Shown: positions 16,914 through 27,069, numbered from the stretch's first letter. The stretch is DNA of 64,000 nucleotides from Rhizobium sp. L51/94 (GCF_019355555.1 NZ_CP072143.1:186001-250000), one strand, 5' to 3'. Notes: a model not told the origin generated them from the sequence alone. Program-made: numbers and translations.

Positions 16914-18617
16914 TCAGGCTCGGCTCACGCGTTCCGAGCCAAGGCGGTCGGCTGCGAGGATGATAGTGAGGGAAAAGGTAAGGAGCAGGACCACGTAGAC
17001 CATCGAGATGGCGATCTGGTCCGGTCCATCCGCGCGTGCCGCATTCTGGAGCGCCACGCCGAGCGGCGTGTTGTTGATATTATATAAAAACACGGAAAGC
17101 GTGTATTCCGACAACGATTCATTGAAGGACATGGCAGCGACAAGGGCGATGACCGGCGCGAGGAGCGGTGCCGTCAGGCGGGTGAAGCGATATAGGCCCG
17201 AAGCCCCAAGCGAACGGCCCGCGTCGTCTATGTTCGGATCGATCCCGGCCAGTGCCGCGCCGAGCATGCGAACCATCATCGGAATGATGACGATCACATA
17301 GCCAATCGGCAGGAGCCAGTAGCTACCGACAAGAGATCCGCCAAAAATCAGCATGGACGGCTTGCTGTATGCCGCGATCAGCCCCATAGCCAGGATCATT
17401 CCCGGCAGAACCCAGGGAATAAAAAGTGAGAACTCCAGACCGTCGCTCACAATGCCTTTTGAGGATCGGATCCGAACGGCCGCGAAGACGCTGATCGCCA
17501 GAGCCGCACCAACAGCCATGAAGGACAAAACGAGGCTGTTGCCCAGAGGACCGAAAGCGCGCGGATCAGAAAATACAGTTACATAATGCTGGAGCGTGAA
17601 GCTCGATGGAAATGGGTCTTTTAGGATGCTCTCCGTTGGGGCGAAGGAAAACGCGACGGTGATCAGAATGGGGGCCATGTAAATCACGAACAAAAGATAG
17701 GCGATGGCATGGACCGTGACGTTCACGTAACCATTGCGAATTTCAGTCTTTCGCAATGGCGACTGGGTTTTTGACGTTGAGATCTTGCCGCCGCGCCGTT
17801 CCACACGCTTCATCCAGAGGAAGATCACTAGCGAAATCGCGCCCAGGAGCAGGGACAAGAGGGCAGCCATGTCCGTACGGCCGAGACTGACCAAAGACTG
17901 GATCATCGAACTAATCATGTAGAAGTCGCGTCCGCCCAGCATGGCGGGAGCGGCAAAGGAATTGAGCGAGCCCAGTAGGACGAGCAGGCTGGTTGCGAGC
18001 AGAACCGGCGCAAGCATCGGCAGGACGATTTTGACGAAGGCGCGAGCGGGCGAAACTCCGAGACTTTGAGCCGCCTCCACAGTGGAGAAGTCGATGCGTC
18101 GCAAGGCGGCACGCACGAACAGAATATGATAGCCTGTCATAGTGAAGGTGTGGACGAAGATGACCGCGAAGGCACCGGTGAACCAGTTCGGGTTGATATT
18201 CGGGAAAATCGTCAGCAGGACCTTCGTGATGAAGCCATGCGACGAGTAGACGAAGTTGTATCCGGACACAGCCGCGACGCTTGAGAAGACCAGCGGCGTC
18301 GAGAATGCCACGAGCAGAAATGGGGCTAGTCTCACCTTGAAGAACTCGAGCACCGCCACCTGGAAGATGCCGACGATGTTGACGGTGATGACTGTCACGA
18401 CCGTGACCAGGACGGTGCTCCAGATGCTGCGTGTCACGCGGGCAGACCCGGCGAGACGCTCGACCGCATCCGACGAGAACTGTCCGCCGGGAAAGAAAGC
18501 CTCAACTAGGACGTAGATCACTGGGTAGAAGAGAAACGTAACGACCATCCATGCGATGGCTAACAGACCAATCGCGTCGGCAATTTTCCCGACGGAGGCT
18601 TTTGACGCAATTATCAC
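16914..18617 (-). CDS. ABC transporter permease, fused two-domain (iron/thiamine/phosphonate type)
   Basis: 567-residue inner-membrane protein containing two tandem permease units. Each half has about six membrane segments and an ATPase-contact loop: A-A-Q-S-L-G-V-S-P-A-R-A-F in the N-terminal half and D-A-G-R-S-L-G-A-S-G-L-Y-R-F in the C-terminal half. This architecture is typical of FbpB/ThiP-like permeases, where one gene replaces the usual two. The start codon at 18617 overlaps the end of the ATPase gene. With the ATPase and binding protein it forms a complete importer. Confidence 0.9.
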   Translation of the reverse strand: MIIASKASVGKIADAIGLLAIAWMVVTFLFYPVIYVLVEAFFPGGQFSSDAVERLAGSARVTRSIWSTVLVTVVTVITVNIVGIFQVAVLEFFKVRLAPFLLVAFSTPLVFSSVAAVSGYNFVYSSHGFITKVLLTIFPNINPNWFTGAFAVIFVHTFTMTGYHILFVRAALRRIDFSTVEAAQSLGVSPARAFVKIVLPMLAPVLLATSLLVLLGSLNSFAAPAMLGGRDFYMISSMIQSLVSLGRTDMAALLSLLLGAISLVIFLWMKRVERRGGKISTSKTQSPLRKTEIRNGYVNVTVHAIAYLLFVIYMAPILITVAFSFAPTESILKDPFPSSFTLQHYVTVFSDPRAFGPLGNSLVLSFMAVGAALAISVFAAVRIRSSKGIVSDGLEFSLFIPWVLPGMILAMGLIAAYSKPSMLIFGGSLVGSYWLLPIGYVIVIIPMMVRMLGAALAGIDPNIDDAGRSLGASGLYRFTRLTAPLLAPVIALVAAMSFNESLSEYTLSVFLYNINNTPLGVALQNAARADGPDQIAISMVYVVLLLTFSLTIILAADRLGSERVSRA

Positions 18618-19618
18618 GACGCCCTCCGGGCAGGACGCAGCAGTGCGTTTTGCTGGAAGGAGACCGCGTGCTGGCTACCGACCGGGAGCCTTTCCTCCGC
18701 GCCAGACATGACAAGGTCGAAATGACCATCGGCAGCCTGCATTCGGTAGCGTACAAGAGCACCAAGGAACACCGAGTTTGCGACGGTTGCAATGATGCGA
18801 TAATTGTTGGGGTTTTCACTGCCGATCGACATGTCCTCAGGCCGGACGAAAGCGGGGGCATCGCCGCCGTCTGCACGGATTTCGGCCAGCATCGCTGGTG
18901 TCATACGATTGGCTTCGCCGATGAAATGGCAGACAAACTCAGTCTCCGGCTTATTGTAGATAGCTTCCGGCGTGCCTATCTGTTCGACGCTACCACTGTT
19001 GAGGACTGCGATACGGTCCGAAAGCGAAAGGGCCTCTTCCTGGTCGTGTGTCACATAGATCGTGGTAAAGCCTATATGCTGCTGCAGGCGCTTGATCTCG
19101 TCGCGCATTGAGACTCGCAGCTTGACATCAAGATTGGACAAAGGCTCGTCCATCAGCAAAATCTTCGGCCCCATGACCAATGATCGGGAAATGGCGACAC
19201 GCTGCTGCTGGCCACCAGACAATTCCGCAGGCCGCTCTTTCGCGAGCTCGGAAATCCCGGTGCGTTCCAGCATGTGGGCGACCTTGCCAGCCACCTCAGC
19301 CTTGGAAGCGCCGCTTGCCCGCAGACCGAATGCAACGTTCTCGGCTATGGTGAGATGGGGAAACAGGGCATAGTTTTGAAAAACTATTCCGACCCCGCGC
19401 CTCTCGGCTTCAATCCGGGAGATATCACTGTCGCCGAGCATGATGCGACCTTTCGTAATCGGTACGAAGCCGGCGAGGCATCGCAGGATGGTGGATTTAC
19501 CGCAGCCGGAAGGCCCAAGAAGGGTGAAGAACTCCCCCTCTTTGATCGAGAGATTTAAGTTCGGGACGACCAGCTTGCCGTCATACGCGATATCGACTTG
19601 TTCAAAGCGGATCATCAT
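18614..19618 (-). CDS. ABC transporter ATP-binding protein (PotA/FbpC-like)
   Basis: ATPase of the importer, about 334 residues. Walker A is G-P-S-G-C-G-K-S, the Q-loop V-F-Q-N-Y-A-L-F-P-H, the signature L-S-G-G-Q-Q-Q-R, Walker B I-L-L-M-D-E-P-L-S-N-L-D and the switch H in V-T-H-D-Q-E-E-A. A C-terminal TOBE-like region (V-R-P-E-D-M-S-I) follows. Two ATGs (19618 and 19615) follow GGAG; the frame is open further upstream but without a better start. It is coupled to the fused permease by a four-base overlap. Confidence 0.92.
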   Translation of the reverse strand: MMIRFEQVDIAYDGKLVVPNLNLSIKEGEFFTLLGPSGCGKSTILRCLAGFVPITKGRIMLGDSDISRIEAERRGVGIVFQNYALFPHLTIAENVAFGLRASGASKAEVAGKVAHMLERTGISELAKERPAELSGGQQQRVAISRSLVMGPKILLMDEPLSNLDVKLRVSMRDEIKRLQQHIGFTTIYVTHDQEEALSLSDRIAVLNSGSVEQIGTPEAIYNKPETEFVCHFIGEANRMTPAMLAEIRADGGDAPAFVRPEDMSIGSENPNNYRIIATVANSVFLGALVRYRMQAADGHFDLVMSGAEERLPVGSQHAVSFQQNALLRPARRAS

Positions 19619-19673
19619 AGGTCTCCAACGGAAGGCCGCAGAGCGGAACGTCCACCCAACCGCCACCCGAGCC

Positions 19674-20681
19674 TCAGGGCATGATGTTTAGTTGAATGTT
19701 TTCCAACCAGCCGTTGAGCTTGCCAGCCGCAACCGCCCAGTTGATGGGCTGCGGATGGAACTGTGAAACTCCGGCACGGATCGCTTCGGGCGAGTTTGCC
19801 AGAGCTTCCGGATGGGCCGGGGCCTGATTGAACCTGGCGCCATACTCCGCCATGAACTTCGGCGATCCAAACCATTCGACGAATTTTTTGGCCTGCTTCA
19901 GATCGTCGGTCCCCTTGATTATGCCAATGGACTCAGCAACCATCGGCGTCCCGCCTTCCGTATCAACGAAGGTCACAGAAACATTGTTTTTCGCGGCATT
20001 GTTGACGACGCCACCGAACCACGACAGTACGATTGGGATTTGACCGCTGGCGACCGCCTGCCAGTAGTCCGCTCCTTCGGGAAGAACGCGCGAGTTCGAA
20101 TAGATCCGCCTGAGAAGGTCCCAGCCTCCACTTGAGACTTCGCCCGTTTTCGGGTCGGCGAAGCGCCACAGAAGTCCGGCAAGGATCATCCGCGTGGTCT
20201 GGCCGGTTATCGCCCCGACTGTGAATTTGTCCTTGTATTCCGGCTTGGCAAGATCCAACCAGGATTTCGGAGCCTCCATTCCTGCAAGACCATCGGTCTT
20301 GTAAGCAAGAACAATTGGCGTCTGCCACAACATATGGAAACTGCCGTCGGCGTCCTTGAAGTCAGGGCCGAGCGCAGCAGCCCATGTCGGGACGAACTTT
20401 TCGAAAATGCCCTGCGTTTTAAGAATGTACATCGAAGGCTGCACAAGGCCAAGCACGATATCTGCCTGCGGGTTACTTTTCTCGGCTATGAGTCGGTCAA
20501 AAAGCTCGCCGCCGCCGCCGCCTAGGAACTGGATGTCCAGACCGGCTTCCTTGGCCTTCTGGGAGATGAACGTGCCGCGCTCATAGCCCCCCTGGGGGGA
20601 GTAGATCGTAAGAGATTTGGCATTCAAAGCAAATGGAATGGCTGTGAGTATGAGAGCGGCAATCACAGACTTGATCGACAT
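19674..20681 (-). CDS. ABC transporter solute-binding protein (iron-type family)
   Basis: Periplasmic binding protein, 335 residues. The ATG at 20681 is chosen because it follows CGGAG with proper spacing and starts a clear signal peptide (M-S-I-K-S-V-I-A-A-L-I-L-T-A-I-P, cleavage after A-L-N-A). The mature part begins S-L-T-I-Y-S-P-Q-G-G-Y, with a D-I-V-L-G-L segment and L-A-Y-K-T-D, in the pattern of AfuA/FbpA-like or 2-aminoethylphosphonate-binding proteins. It heads the five-gene operon. The neighbouring isomerase, IMPase and ROK regulator suggest a sugar or polyol-phosphate ligand rather than iron; this is inferred from context. Confidence 0.88.
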   Translation of the reverse strand: MSIKSVIAALILTAIPFALNAKSLTIYSPQGGYERGTFISQKAKEAGLDIQFLGGGGGELFDRLIAEKSNPQADIVLGLVQPSMYILKTQGIFEKFVPTWAAALGPDFKDADGSFHMLWQTPIVLAYKTDGLAGMEAPKSWLDLAKPEYKDKFTVGAITGQTTRMILAGLLWRFADPKTGEVSSGGWDLLRRIYSNSRVLPEGADYWQAVASGQIPIVLSWFGGVVNNAAKNNVSVTFVDTEGGTPMVAESIGIIKGTDDLKQAKKFVEWFGSPKFMAEYGARFNQAPAHPEALANSPEAIRAGVSQFHPQPINWAVAAGKLNGWLENIQLNIMP

Positions 20682-20793
20682 TAATATGCTCCGTGTTGAA
20701 TTGATGACCATCTCAATAGCGTTAGTTCGCGACGGTTATATTACATTGCGTAATTTAATAGAAAGATTAGTTCTTTGCAAAACGGAGACGGAT

Positions 20794-21948
20794 ATGAATC
20801 TCTCACTCAATGAGCGCCAAGTGCTAGAATTGGTTTTCCTTGGAACCGTGACATCTCGCGTCGAGATGGCCCATACACTCGGTCTTACAGGCGCCTCGAT
20901 AACCCGAATCGTTTCGCGCCTTATGGACGACGGGATCGTAGAGGAAAAAGCTGAAAAGACGGGGCAACAGGGACAGCCGCGCCGCATTCTGTCCATCGTT
21001 GCTGGCCAACGCCTCAGCGCTGGAGTGAATTTCTCGCGAAAACAGGTTCAGGTCGCGCTCATTGATCTTGCGGGCCACGTCATCGGAGTTGAGAATTCCC
21101 CAATCGCAGAACCCGAGGCAAAGCAAATAGTCTCCGCGACAAAACGCGGGCTGGCAAAACTCTTGGACCAGAATGCACTGACCCGAGCCGATCTTGTCGG
21201 CTTCGGCGTTTCTGTTCCCGGAAATTTTGGACGAAACTCACGAGATTTCCGCGCACACGAACTTTTCCCTCAAATTGAAGGGTTAAGCTTTGGCGACGAT
21301 CTCGCGGCTCTTTTCGAAGCACCAGTGTTCTTCGAAAACGACGGTGCCTGCGCGGTGCTTGGCGAATATATGTTCGGTGCCGGGCGCGGTATAAGTCACG
21401 TATTCCTGCTTCATGTCGGCCACGGTTTGGGCGGCGGCGGCATCGCCGAAGGCAGGCTCTTCAGAGGAGCGAACGGTAATGCCTGCCTGCCGGGCGCGAT
21501 ATACCCGGTAGGAAGTCCCCGCCCATCTGGCCAAGATCTACTCGATCACCTAGCCAGGAATGGTTTTTCGGATCTCGAACTAACCGACGACACTCTTGAA
21601 GACGCTGTGACAACCCCGCTGATTGATGATTGGATCACTCGCGCAGGTGAACAACTTGGCCGATCCGCCCAGATCATATCAGGCTTATTCGATCCAGCCG
21701 CGATCCTAGTTGGCGGTCGCCTGCCCACATGGATCAATGAGGCACTCGCTGGTCGCGCGGGAGAGTTCATCACCCAAAATCCCGGGCCGTCTCGTGGCCT
21801 TAAAACGATCGGTCTTATTGCAAGCAAACTCGGCCAATCCTCTGGCTCCGTGGGGGCCGCAAGCCTTCCCCTTTTCGCCAGATATTTTGCGGGAGCAGTC
21901 AACGACACGTTCAGTAACTATAAAAACGGCTGGCGAGTGAATCGGTAA
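20794..21948 (+). CDS. ROK-family transcriptional regulator
   Basis: 384-residue regulator with an N-terminal winged helix-turn-helix (R-V-E-M-A-H-T-L-G-L-T-G-A-S-I-T-R-I-V) and a ROK sugar-kinase-like domain. The latter shows V-S-V-P-G-N-F-G, F-F-E-N-D-G-A-C-A, H-V-G-H-G-L-G-G-G-G and G-R-L-F-R-G-A-N-G-N-A. The ATG at 20794 has GGAG six bases upstream; longer in-frame readings overlap the divergent binding-protein gene and are unlikely. It is divergent from the ABC operon with about 110 bases between, so it probably represses that operon until a sugar ligand binds. Confidence 0.88.
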   Translation: MNLSLNERQVLELVFLGTVTSRVEMAHTLGLTGASITRIVSRLMDDGIVEEKAEKTGQQGQPRRILSIVAGQRLSAGVNFSRKQVQVALIDLAGHVIGVENSPIAEPEAKQIVSATKRGLAKLLDQNALTRADLVGFGVSVPGNFGRNSRDFRAHELFPQIEGLSFGDDLAALFEAPVFFENDGACAVLGEYMFGAGRGISHVFLLHVGHGLGGGGIAEGRLFRGANGNACLPGAIYPVGSPRPSGQDLLDHLARNGFSDLELTDDTLEDAVTTPLIDDWITRAGEQLGRSAQIISGLFDPAAILVGGRLPTWINEALAGRAGEFITQNPGPSRGLKTIGLIASKLGQSSGSVGAASLPLFARYFAGAVNDTFSNYKNGWRVNR

Positions 21949-22284
21949 GGACCGACGTTATCAGCCCGAATTGGCTGCCGCCTGCGTGTCTTAAAGAGCA
22001 GCATTATGCGGCCCCTTAACATCTGTGGACACCCCCATAAGTGCAAGAGAATTTTTCAGGCAGGTACTTTGCGCGTAGTCGGGTGCTGACATCTGTCCGG
22101 CCTCTGATGCAACCTTCAAGATGTCGCGCGGGCCCGCATGGCAGTTCGCAGATCGGTGCCAAATCATTGAAGCGTGCTTTGAGGCACTCCGTTCACGCCT
22201 CGTTTTCCAATCCCGCCTCTATCGACCGTGCGCCATACCGTCCTTTCGACCCTCCTACACCTTCGACGCCCCTTCGCGACCAGA
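21949..22284. other. Intergenic DNA before an IS110 remnant
   Basis: No gene, RNA or clear hairpin was recognised. The later part (from about 22120) is probably the outer end of the decayed IS110 element, but no terminal repeat could be identified. Confidence 0.5.
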
Positions 22285-22670
22285 TTACTTGGCCGCGGCT
22301 GGAATCCCGTAGACTCCGCCTTTCGCTAACAGCGCCCAAACGATGCGGGCGAGCTTGTTGGCAAGGGCAACGATCACCAACATACGTGGCTTCCGCGCCA
22401 GCATACGTCTGAGCCACGAGCCTTCTGGCACACCCCGATGAGCGGCTTGCCGGACCACGGAGCTAGCTTCGAGAATGAGCAGCCGTCGCAGTGTTCGCTC
22501 GCCCATTTTGGATGTCGCACCAAGCTTCTGCTTTCCGCCCGTTGATCGTTAAAGTGGCGTCGGGCCAAGCCAGGCGGCAAAATCCTGTCCTCTCTTGGAT
22601 GACGATGCCGCGGGAGCCAAAGCTATCAATGCCGTCGCTGTTATCGGCCCCACACCACCCCATCATTAAA
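22285..22670 (-). pseudogene. IS110-family transposase C-terminal remnant
   Basis: The frame M-G-E-R-T-L-R-R-L-L-I-L-E-A-S-S-V-V-R and M-L-A-R-K-P-R-M-L-V-I-V-A-L-A-N-K-L-A-R-I-V-W-A-L-L is the conserved C-terminus of IS110-type transposases, ending at 22285. Upstream coding traces in other frames (F-C-R-L-A-W near 22580, G-R-K-A-E-A-W) show at least two frameshifts. The catalytic N-terminal RuvC-like part is missing. Confidence 0.8.
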
Positions 22671-22833
22671 GGTGTAAATCGGCGAGGGGGTCATGATGCC
22701 GATACGCATGATAAACCCTCGTCATTTCTCGAATTGATAGAGTCATTTCTGGGCTATGACTCATATTTGCTGCTGTTACGGACGACGCTTCTGCTGGTTC
22801 AATCGGAGGATCAGCTATGCAACAACGATTTAA

Positions 22834-22979
22834 GCGCGCGAAAATCTCGATAACGCGGAAATCCGCAGGCGGATCGCTGTTGGCGCAACGAAAGCCGCAG
22901 CCGCCCGTGATCTGTATGTTTCCAGAATGACTGTCTACCGAGCCGTGGAGGGGCAAGGCTCGCAGTCAAATGCTGTGTG
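22834..22979 (+). pseudogene. Serine resolvase C-terminal fragment
   Basis: The frame A-R-E-N-L-D-N-A-E-I-R-R-R-I-A-V-G-A-T-K-A-A-A-A-R-D-L-Y-V-S-R-M-T-V-Y-R-A-V (given here in spaced form) runs to TGA at 22977-22979. It matches the C-terminal DNA-binding helix-turn-helix of Tn3-type resolvases; the catalytic domain is absent because a stop lies at 22831-22833. It is not related in detail to the resolvase at 42275. Confidence 0.6.
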
Positions 22980-23122
22980 ATCACGGGTTCACCGTCTGTT
23001 CTTTGATTAGGCAAAAATCGGAGCTTCCCGCCGACTGACCCATTTAAATTAAGTTGCATTTACTTTAGACTCTTGCTTACCTGCGCCCTAGCAGAAGGAA
23101 ATCTTGTGAAGGAGGAAGTCTG

Positions 23123-24250
23123 ATGCGCATTATCGGTATATTGATCTCGATCACCGCTCTGACGGCGCCCATGGTCGCGCAGAGCCAAACCGTCCTGCCA
23201 GTGAAAATATCGCCCTATCTGGTTAGTTCGATTACAGGAGCGATGTTCGGCCCCCCTGATCCAGCATCGGATCTAGTTCTTCTCTCGGCGCATCGTGGAC
23301 TCTGGGAAACCTATCCCGAAAATTCCGCGTACGCCCTTCAGGAGGCGTGGAACGCCGGAATAGAAAGCGTCGAGATCGATGTCAGATTTACCTCGGATAA
23401 AGAGGTTGTGCTTTCTCATGACTTCACGATCGAGCGTGAATCAACGGGAAGCGGCGCAATATACGATCAGACGTATACGCAGTTGAAGAATACGAACCTT
23501 CGCGATCGACACGGTAGAGTGTTCAAGGATCCGAGCGGAAAAAATGCCAAATTTCTGACCTTTTCCGACGCACTGGATCTCTTGGCCCAGTATATCAGCA
23601 CTGACGGGTATGGTTATGTGATGATCGTGGACGTCAAAAGCCGTGCGACGGGTACAGGTTCGACCGACGCGATCGAATTGATCCAGCGGTGTCTCGATAT
23701 TCTCTCCGCAAAGAACAACCCAAAACTATCGAAAGCGGTGGTGATCAAAACGAAGGCCAGAGACGCCGTCGATCTTGCTACCTTTTTGAATCGCACGACC
23801 TACGATCCCACGTCACTTGGAGGTCTCGTGCTGACGACAAATCCCGACGATGTAAACGTGAAGGACTCGAGTTACGACCCGCACCAAGACGTGGCGTACA
23901 CTCAGTGGAACACAGCGCCATTTCCGGTTCAGTTTGAGATGAACCAATATTACCGGGGCGATGGGCTTCAGAAATATTTTGACTATGTTGATCAGAAGCA
24001 ATCATTCTCCACGTACCATGAAAGCAACACCTTTCCAGAAGGCGTGCCTATTGGCTCAAGCAAATGCTGCCATCAGCACATAACGGACCCGAGGTCTTCG
24101 TCCGCTGATGGCATCATCCCGGATTACCGCGGTGATCCAGAGATGGCCATCATCAACCGTACGAACCTTATCACCACCGACTATCCCGATGTCGTGGGCG
24201 ATATGTTGAAGCAGATCGGGCGTCGTAACACAAGCAAGCTCGGAAACTAG
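23123..24250 (+). CDS. Secreted glycerophosphodiester phosphodiesterase-family protein
   Basis: 375-residue GDPD-domain hydrolase. A signal peptide (about residues 1-22, cleavage near A-Q-S-Q) sends it out of the cytoplasm. The catalytic layout is complete: S-A-H-R-G-L-W (first His), Y-P-E-N-S, V-E-I-D-V (metal-binding Glu/Asp) and L-S-H-D-F (second His). A strong AAGGAGGA ribosome-binding site precedes the ATG. It lies 34 bases before the pectinesterase gene in the same direction, so the two are probably co-transcribed. It may release glycerol phosphate from extracellular phosphodiesters, for example plant lipid head groups; the substrate is not determined. Confidence 0.87.
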   Translation: MRIIGILISITALTAPMVAQSQTVLPVKISPYLVSSITGAMFGPPDPASDLVLLSAHRGLWETYPENSAYALQEAWNAGIESVEIDVRFTSDKEVVLSHDFTIERESTGSGAIYDQTYTQLKNTNLRDRHGRVFKDPSGKNAKFLTFSDALDLLAQYISTDGYGYVMIVDVKSRATGTGSTDAIELIQRCLDILSAKNNPKLSKAVVIKTKARDAVDLATFLNRTTYDPTSLGGLVLTTNPDDVNVKDSSYDPHQDVAYTQWNTAPFPVQFEMNQYYRGDGLQKYFDYVDQKQSFSTYHESNTFPEGVPIGSSKCCHQHITDPRSSSADGIIPDYRGDPEMAIINRTNLITTDYPDVVGDMLKQIGRRNTSKLGN

Positions 24251-24284
24251 AAATCAACATAACTCGGATCAATAGGAAATTGTG

Positions 24285-27011
24285 ATGAAGATGTGGAAAT
24301 CATTAGTCGCACGGTGCTCGACGCTGGCCATTTTGATCGCTGTCTCGGCCCCTGCCCACGCCCAATCATGCACGGATCAAGCGGATTGCGCAAAAAAGGC
24401 GACCGATAAGGTATCGCAAGCCCTTACCCCCAAGCTTGCGCCTGTATTCGGCGACTATCCAAAATTTTTTATCCATGACTCCCTTGCAAACGTCGATTAT
24501 CCTGCGCCGAAGGATACGGCGACGTTCTATGATGCATCGACAGGCCGAACCGGTTTCAATTTTCCTGCGAACTCGTCACTCGAAACGACTACCCTTGCAC
24601 AGGTTGATCCGAATACGGGCTTTACCGTGATGCTCGTCCAGAAAACCCGCGACAACACTGCGCCGACGGGTGGATCAACGCTGTCACTCCTGAGTTCATC
24701 CGGCAACGATGGCTATTTGTCGTTCATGCTAGGCGCCCAGCCCGCAGCTTCAGGTCAAAAGTGGGCCTTCGGGAAGAGCATGCTTCAGACCGGAAAGCCT
24801 ACCACCGCATTTTGGCAGCAGTCCTGGGATATGGATTTGCTGGGACCCACCGGCACATTCTGGGGTGTTGAATGGGTTTATTACACGTTCACGCCAGACG
24901 GCAAAGTCCGTGTCGACCGGTTTGCCCCATACACATACTTCCTCGCCTTCACTGCCTATCAATGGGATCAGGCGCTTTTAGATTCGGGCTTCCCGCATGT
25001 CCCGTTCCCCACCGGAACGCCAACCGGAAGGCCCAACCCTTTGACGTTCGGTGGCGTGGGGCCGTGGGTCCTCGGAGCCGCAAGCGCACCTGGGCAGGGA
25101 TCGCCGACGATTAACCCCATTAAGGCCCTGCCCGGTTACGAGACCGCGACGATCTTCTCCTCGCCGCTGTCGCCGCGTGAAGTCGTGGCATATCAAAACA
25201 CGCTGAAGGGGAGCTATTTCCTCGATGTCGACATGCAGCCATGCAATTCCGGGAAATTTCTCGACAGCACGATAAAGACACCATGTGGCACGGCAAGTCC
25301 AGGAAATCCGCCTTCTGACGTCGCAACCGCGGCACGGACGGGGTTTACTGCGAACGTCGATCCGAACGGCGTCATTTTGCAGGGCGAAGATGGTAATGGA
25401 GGTAGTTTCTCGACCATCCAAGCTGCAATCAACGCACTTCCTGCCACAGGCGGAACGATCCGGATTCCACCGGGCGTCTACTCAGAAACGATCAATATTA
25501 CGCAGCCGAACGTCAAGCTCATCGGAACTGGGACCGACGCGACCAAGGTCGTTATTACCGGTAATCATTCGGCGGGCGCGACCAATCAAGCGACTGGCCA
25601 ACCTTACGGGACTTCCGGCAGTTATACCGTCGCGATTAATGGTGATGACGCCTATGTCAGCAATTTGACTATCCAGAACACCGCTGATTATGAAAGACCT
25701 GGATATCAAAATAATGCGCAGGCGGTAGCGCTTCTTTCGAATGGCGATCGGGCAGTTTATCGTGCCGTTCGGGTCCTTGGAGGCCAGGATACCCTGTACC
25801 TATCTGGCCTGAAAAGGGCCTATTTCAGCAACTGCTACGTCGAAGGATATGTCGACTACATTTTTGGGAATGGAAAGGCGGTTTTCGATGGTTGCACGTT
25901 GAAGACCAAGCTTCACGGCAGTCTTATCGGTGAAAATACCATTACCGCTCAAAAGCGTGAGACCGAAAGCGAAGATAGCGGGTTTGTTTTCAACAATACA
26001 CGGTTTCTGTTTGACAGCCCATATATGACCAACGCTTGGCTGGGTCGCCCATGGGGTAGTCGTTCGACGGTCTACTTCCTCAACTCGACAATGGGGCCAC
26101 AGATCACCGATGATGGGTGGATTGAGTTTGTACCGCCTATGAATGGGCAGCCGGGGACGAACAATCTGCCCACTTCTACCTATCGCGAATACAACACGAA
26201 ATACGGTGATATCAATGGGCAGGGATCTTCGCCGTTCGATATTTCCCAACGTGAATCCGCGTCTCCCAAGAGCAACGTGCCCTTGACGGCGAGTGAGGTG
26301 GCGGCACTGGCACCGGGAATTTATCTCGCGGGAAGCGATGGATGGCAACCTACGCTGGTCAGCGACGGTTCGAAGCTCAACGAGCAGAACGTGCCGGTAG
26401 AAGTGCCCGGGATCGGTGCACCTAAGGCGCCGGTTATCACCGCCGACGTCGGCGGAAATGGAAACGTCCAGGTGACATGGGCTGGGCAGCCAGCACAGCC
26501 GGCAGAACAGGGCTATTCGGTGACAGCGCGTCAGCACGGCCGGGACTACGGTCCTTTCAACTTTCCGGCCTATGCCTACACGGCCTATGTCGAGGTGGCT
26601 CGCAATGACGAGCCGGTAACTGTTCAAGTCAGCGCGTTCAACGCTCAGGGGTCGAGCGCACCTTCGGACGCGGTTCATGTGACACCCACCAGCCATGACC
26701 CCAGCGTGCCAACAGATATCGTCATCACTCCGGCATCCAAGACGGCCGCTCTGAGCTTCACGGTGGACAACGAAGGTGTCCAGCCTGTCTTTGGCGGTGC
26801 AGTGCCGCATGCGGGAGCGTACACGGCGCTCTATGCCAGCGAACTCGACGCCTATCAGGGCAAGGCTATCGCCGGCACCAGCCACGGGTTCACGGCCAAG
26901 TCCTGGAATTTCACCAACCTCAGACCCAACACTACCTACTGGATGTCTCTCCGAGTCTATAACGGCTTCAACAGCCCGACTGTCATCAAGTCCTTCAAGA
27001 CAAATCCGTAA
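24285..27011 (+). CDS. Secreted pectin methylesterase with LamG-like and FN3-like modules
   Basis: 908-residue multidomain protein. A signal peptide ends near A-P-A-H-A-Q-S. Residues about 30-345 resemble a concanavalin/LamG-like sugar-binding region with no recognised name. The CE8 pectinesterase right-handed helix follows (about 370-650), with the catalytic motifs G-G-Q-D-T-L-Y, Y-V-D-Y-I-F-G (catalytic Asp) and L-G-R-P-W-G (Arg). Two fibronectin III-like modules end the protein (about 710-905). The ATG at 24285 is preferred over the GTG three bases earlier because AGGA is well spaced from it. It would de-esterify plant pectin outside the cell. It is longer than most bacterial CE8 enzymes because of the added modules. 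Confidence 0.9.
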   Translation: MKMWKSLVARCSTLAILIAVSAPAHAQSCTDQADCAKKATDKVSQALTPKLAPVFGDYPKFFIHDSLANVDYPAPKDTATFYDASTGRTGFNFPANSSLETTTLAQVDPNTGFTVMLVQKTRDNTAPTGGSTLSLLSSSGNDGYLSFMLGAQPAASGQKWAFGKSMLQTGKPTTAFWQQSWDMDLLGPTGTFWGVEWVYYTFTPDGKVRVDRFAPYTYFLAFTAYQWDQALLDSGFPHVPFPTGTPTGRPNPLTFGGVGPWVLGAASAPGQGSPTINPIKALPGYETATIFSSPLSPREVVAYQNTLKGSYFLDVDMQPCNSGKFLDSTIKTPCGTASPGNPPSDVATAARTGFTANVDPNGVILQGEDGNGGSFSTIQAAINALPATGGTIRIPPGVYSETINITQPNVKLIGTGTDATKVVITGNHSAGATNQATGQPYGTSGSYTVAINGDDAYVSNLTIQNTADYERPGYQNNAQAVALLSNGDRAVYRAVRVLGGQDTLYLSGLKRAYFSNCYVEGYVDYIFGNGKAVFDGCTLKTKLHGSLIGENTITAQKRETESEDSGFVFNNTRFLFDSPYMTNAWLGRPWGSRSTVYFLNSTMGPQITDDGWIEFVPPMNGQPGTNNLPTSTYREYNTKYGDINGQGSSPFDISQRESASPKSNVPLTASEVAALAPGIYLAGSDGWQPTLVSDGSKLNEQNVPVEVPGIGAPKAPVITADVGGNGNVQVTWAGQPAQPAEQGYSVTARQHGRDYGPFNFPAYAYTAYVEVARNDEPVTVQVSAFNAQGSSAPSDAVHVTPTSHDPSVPTDIVITPASKTAALSFTVDNEGVQPVFGGAVPHAGAYTALYASELDAYQGKAIAGTSHGFTAKSWNFTNLRPNTTYWMSLRVYNGFNSPTVIKSFKTNP

Positions 27012-27069
27012 TAGAGTACCAACTGAGCGGCATGCCGCATGTAGTTTATATATTGACTTCGATAACGTC

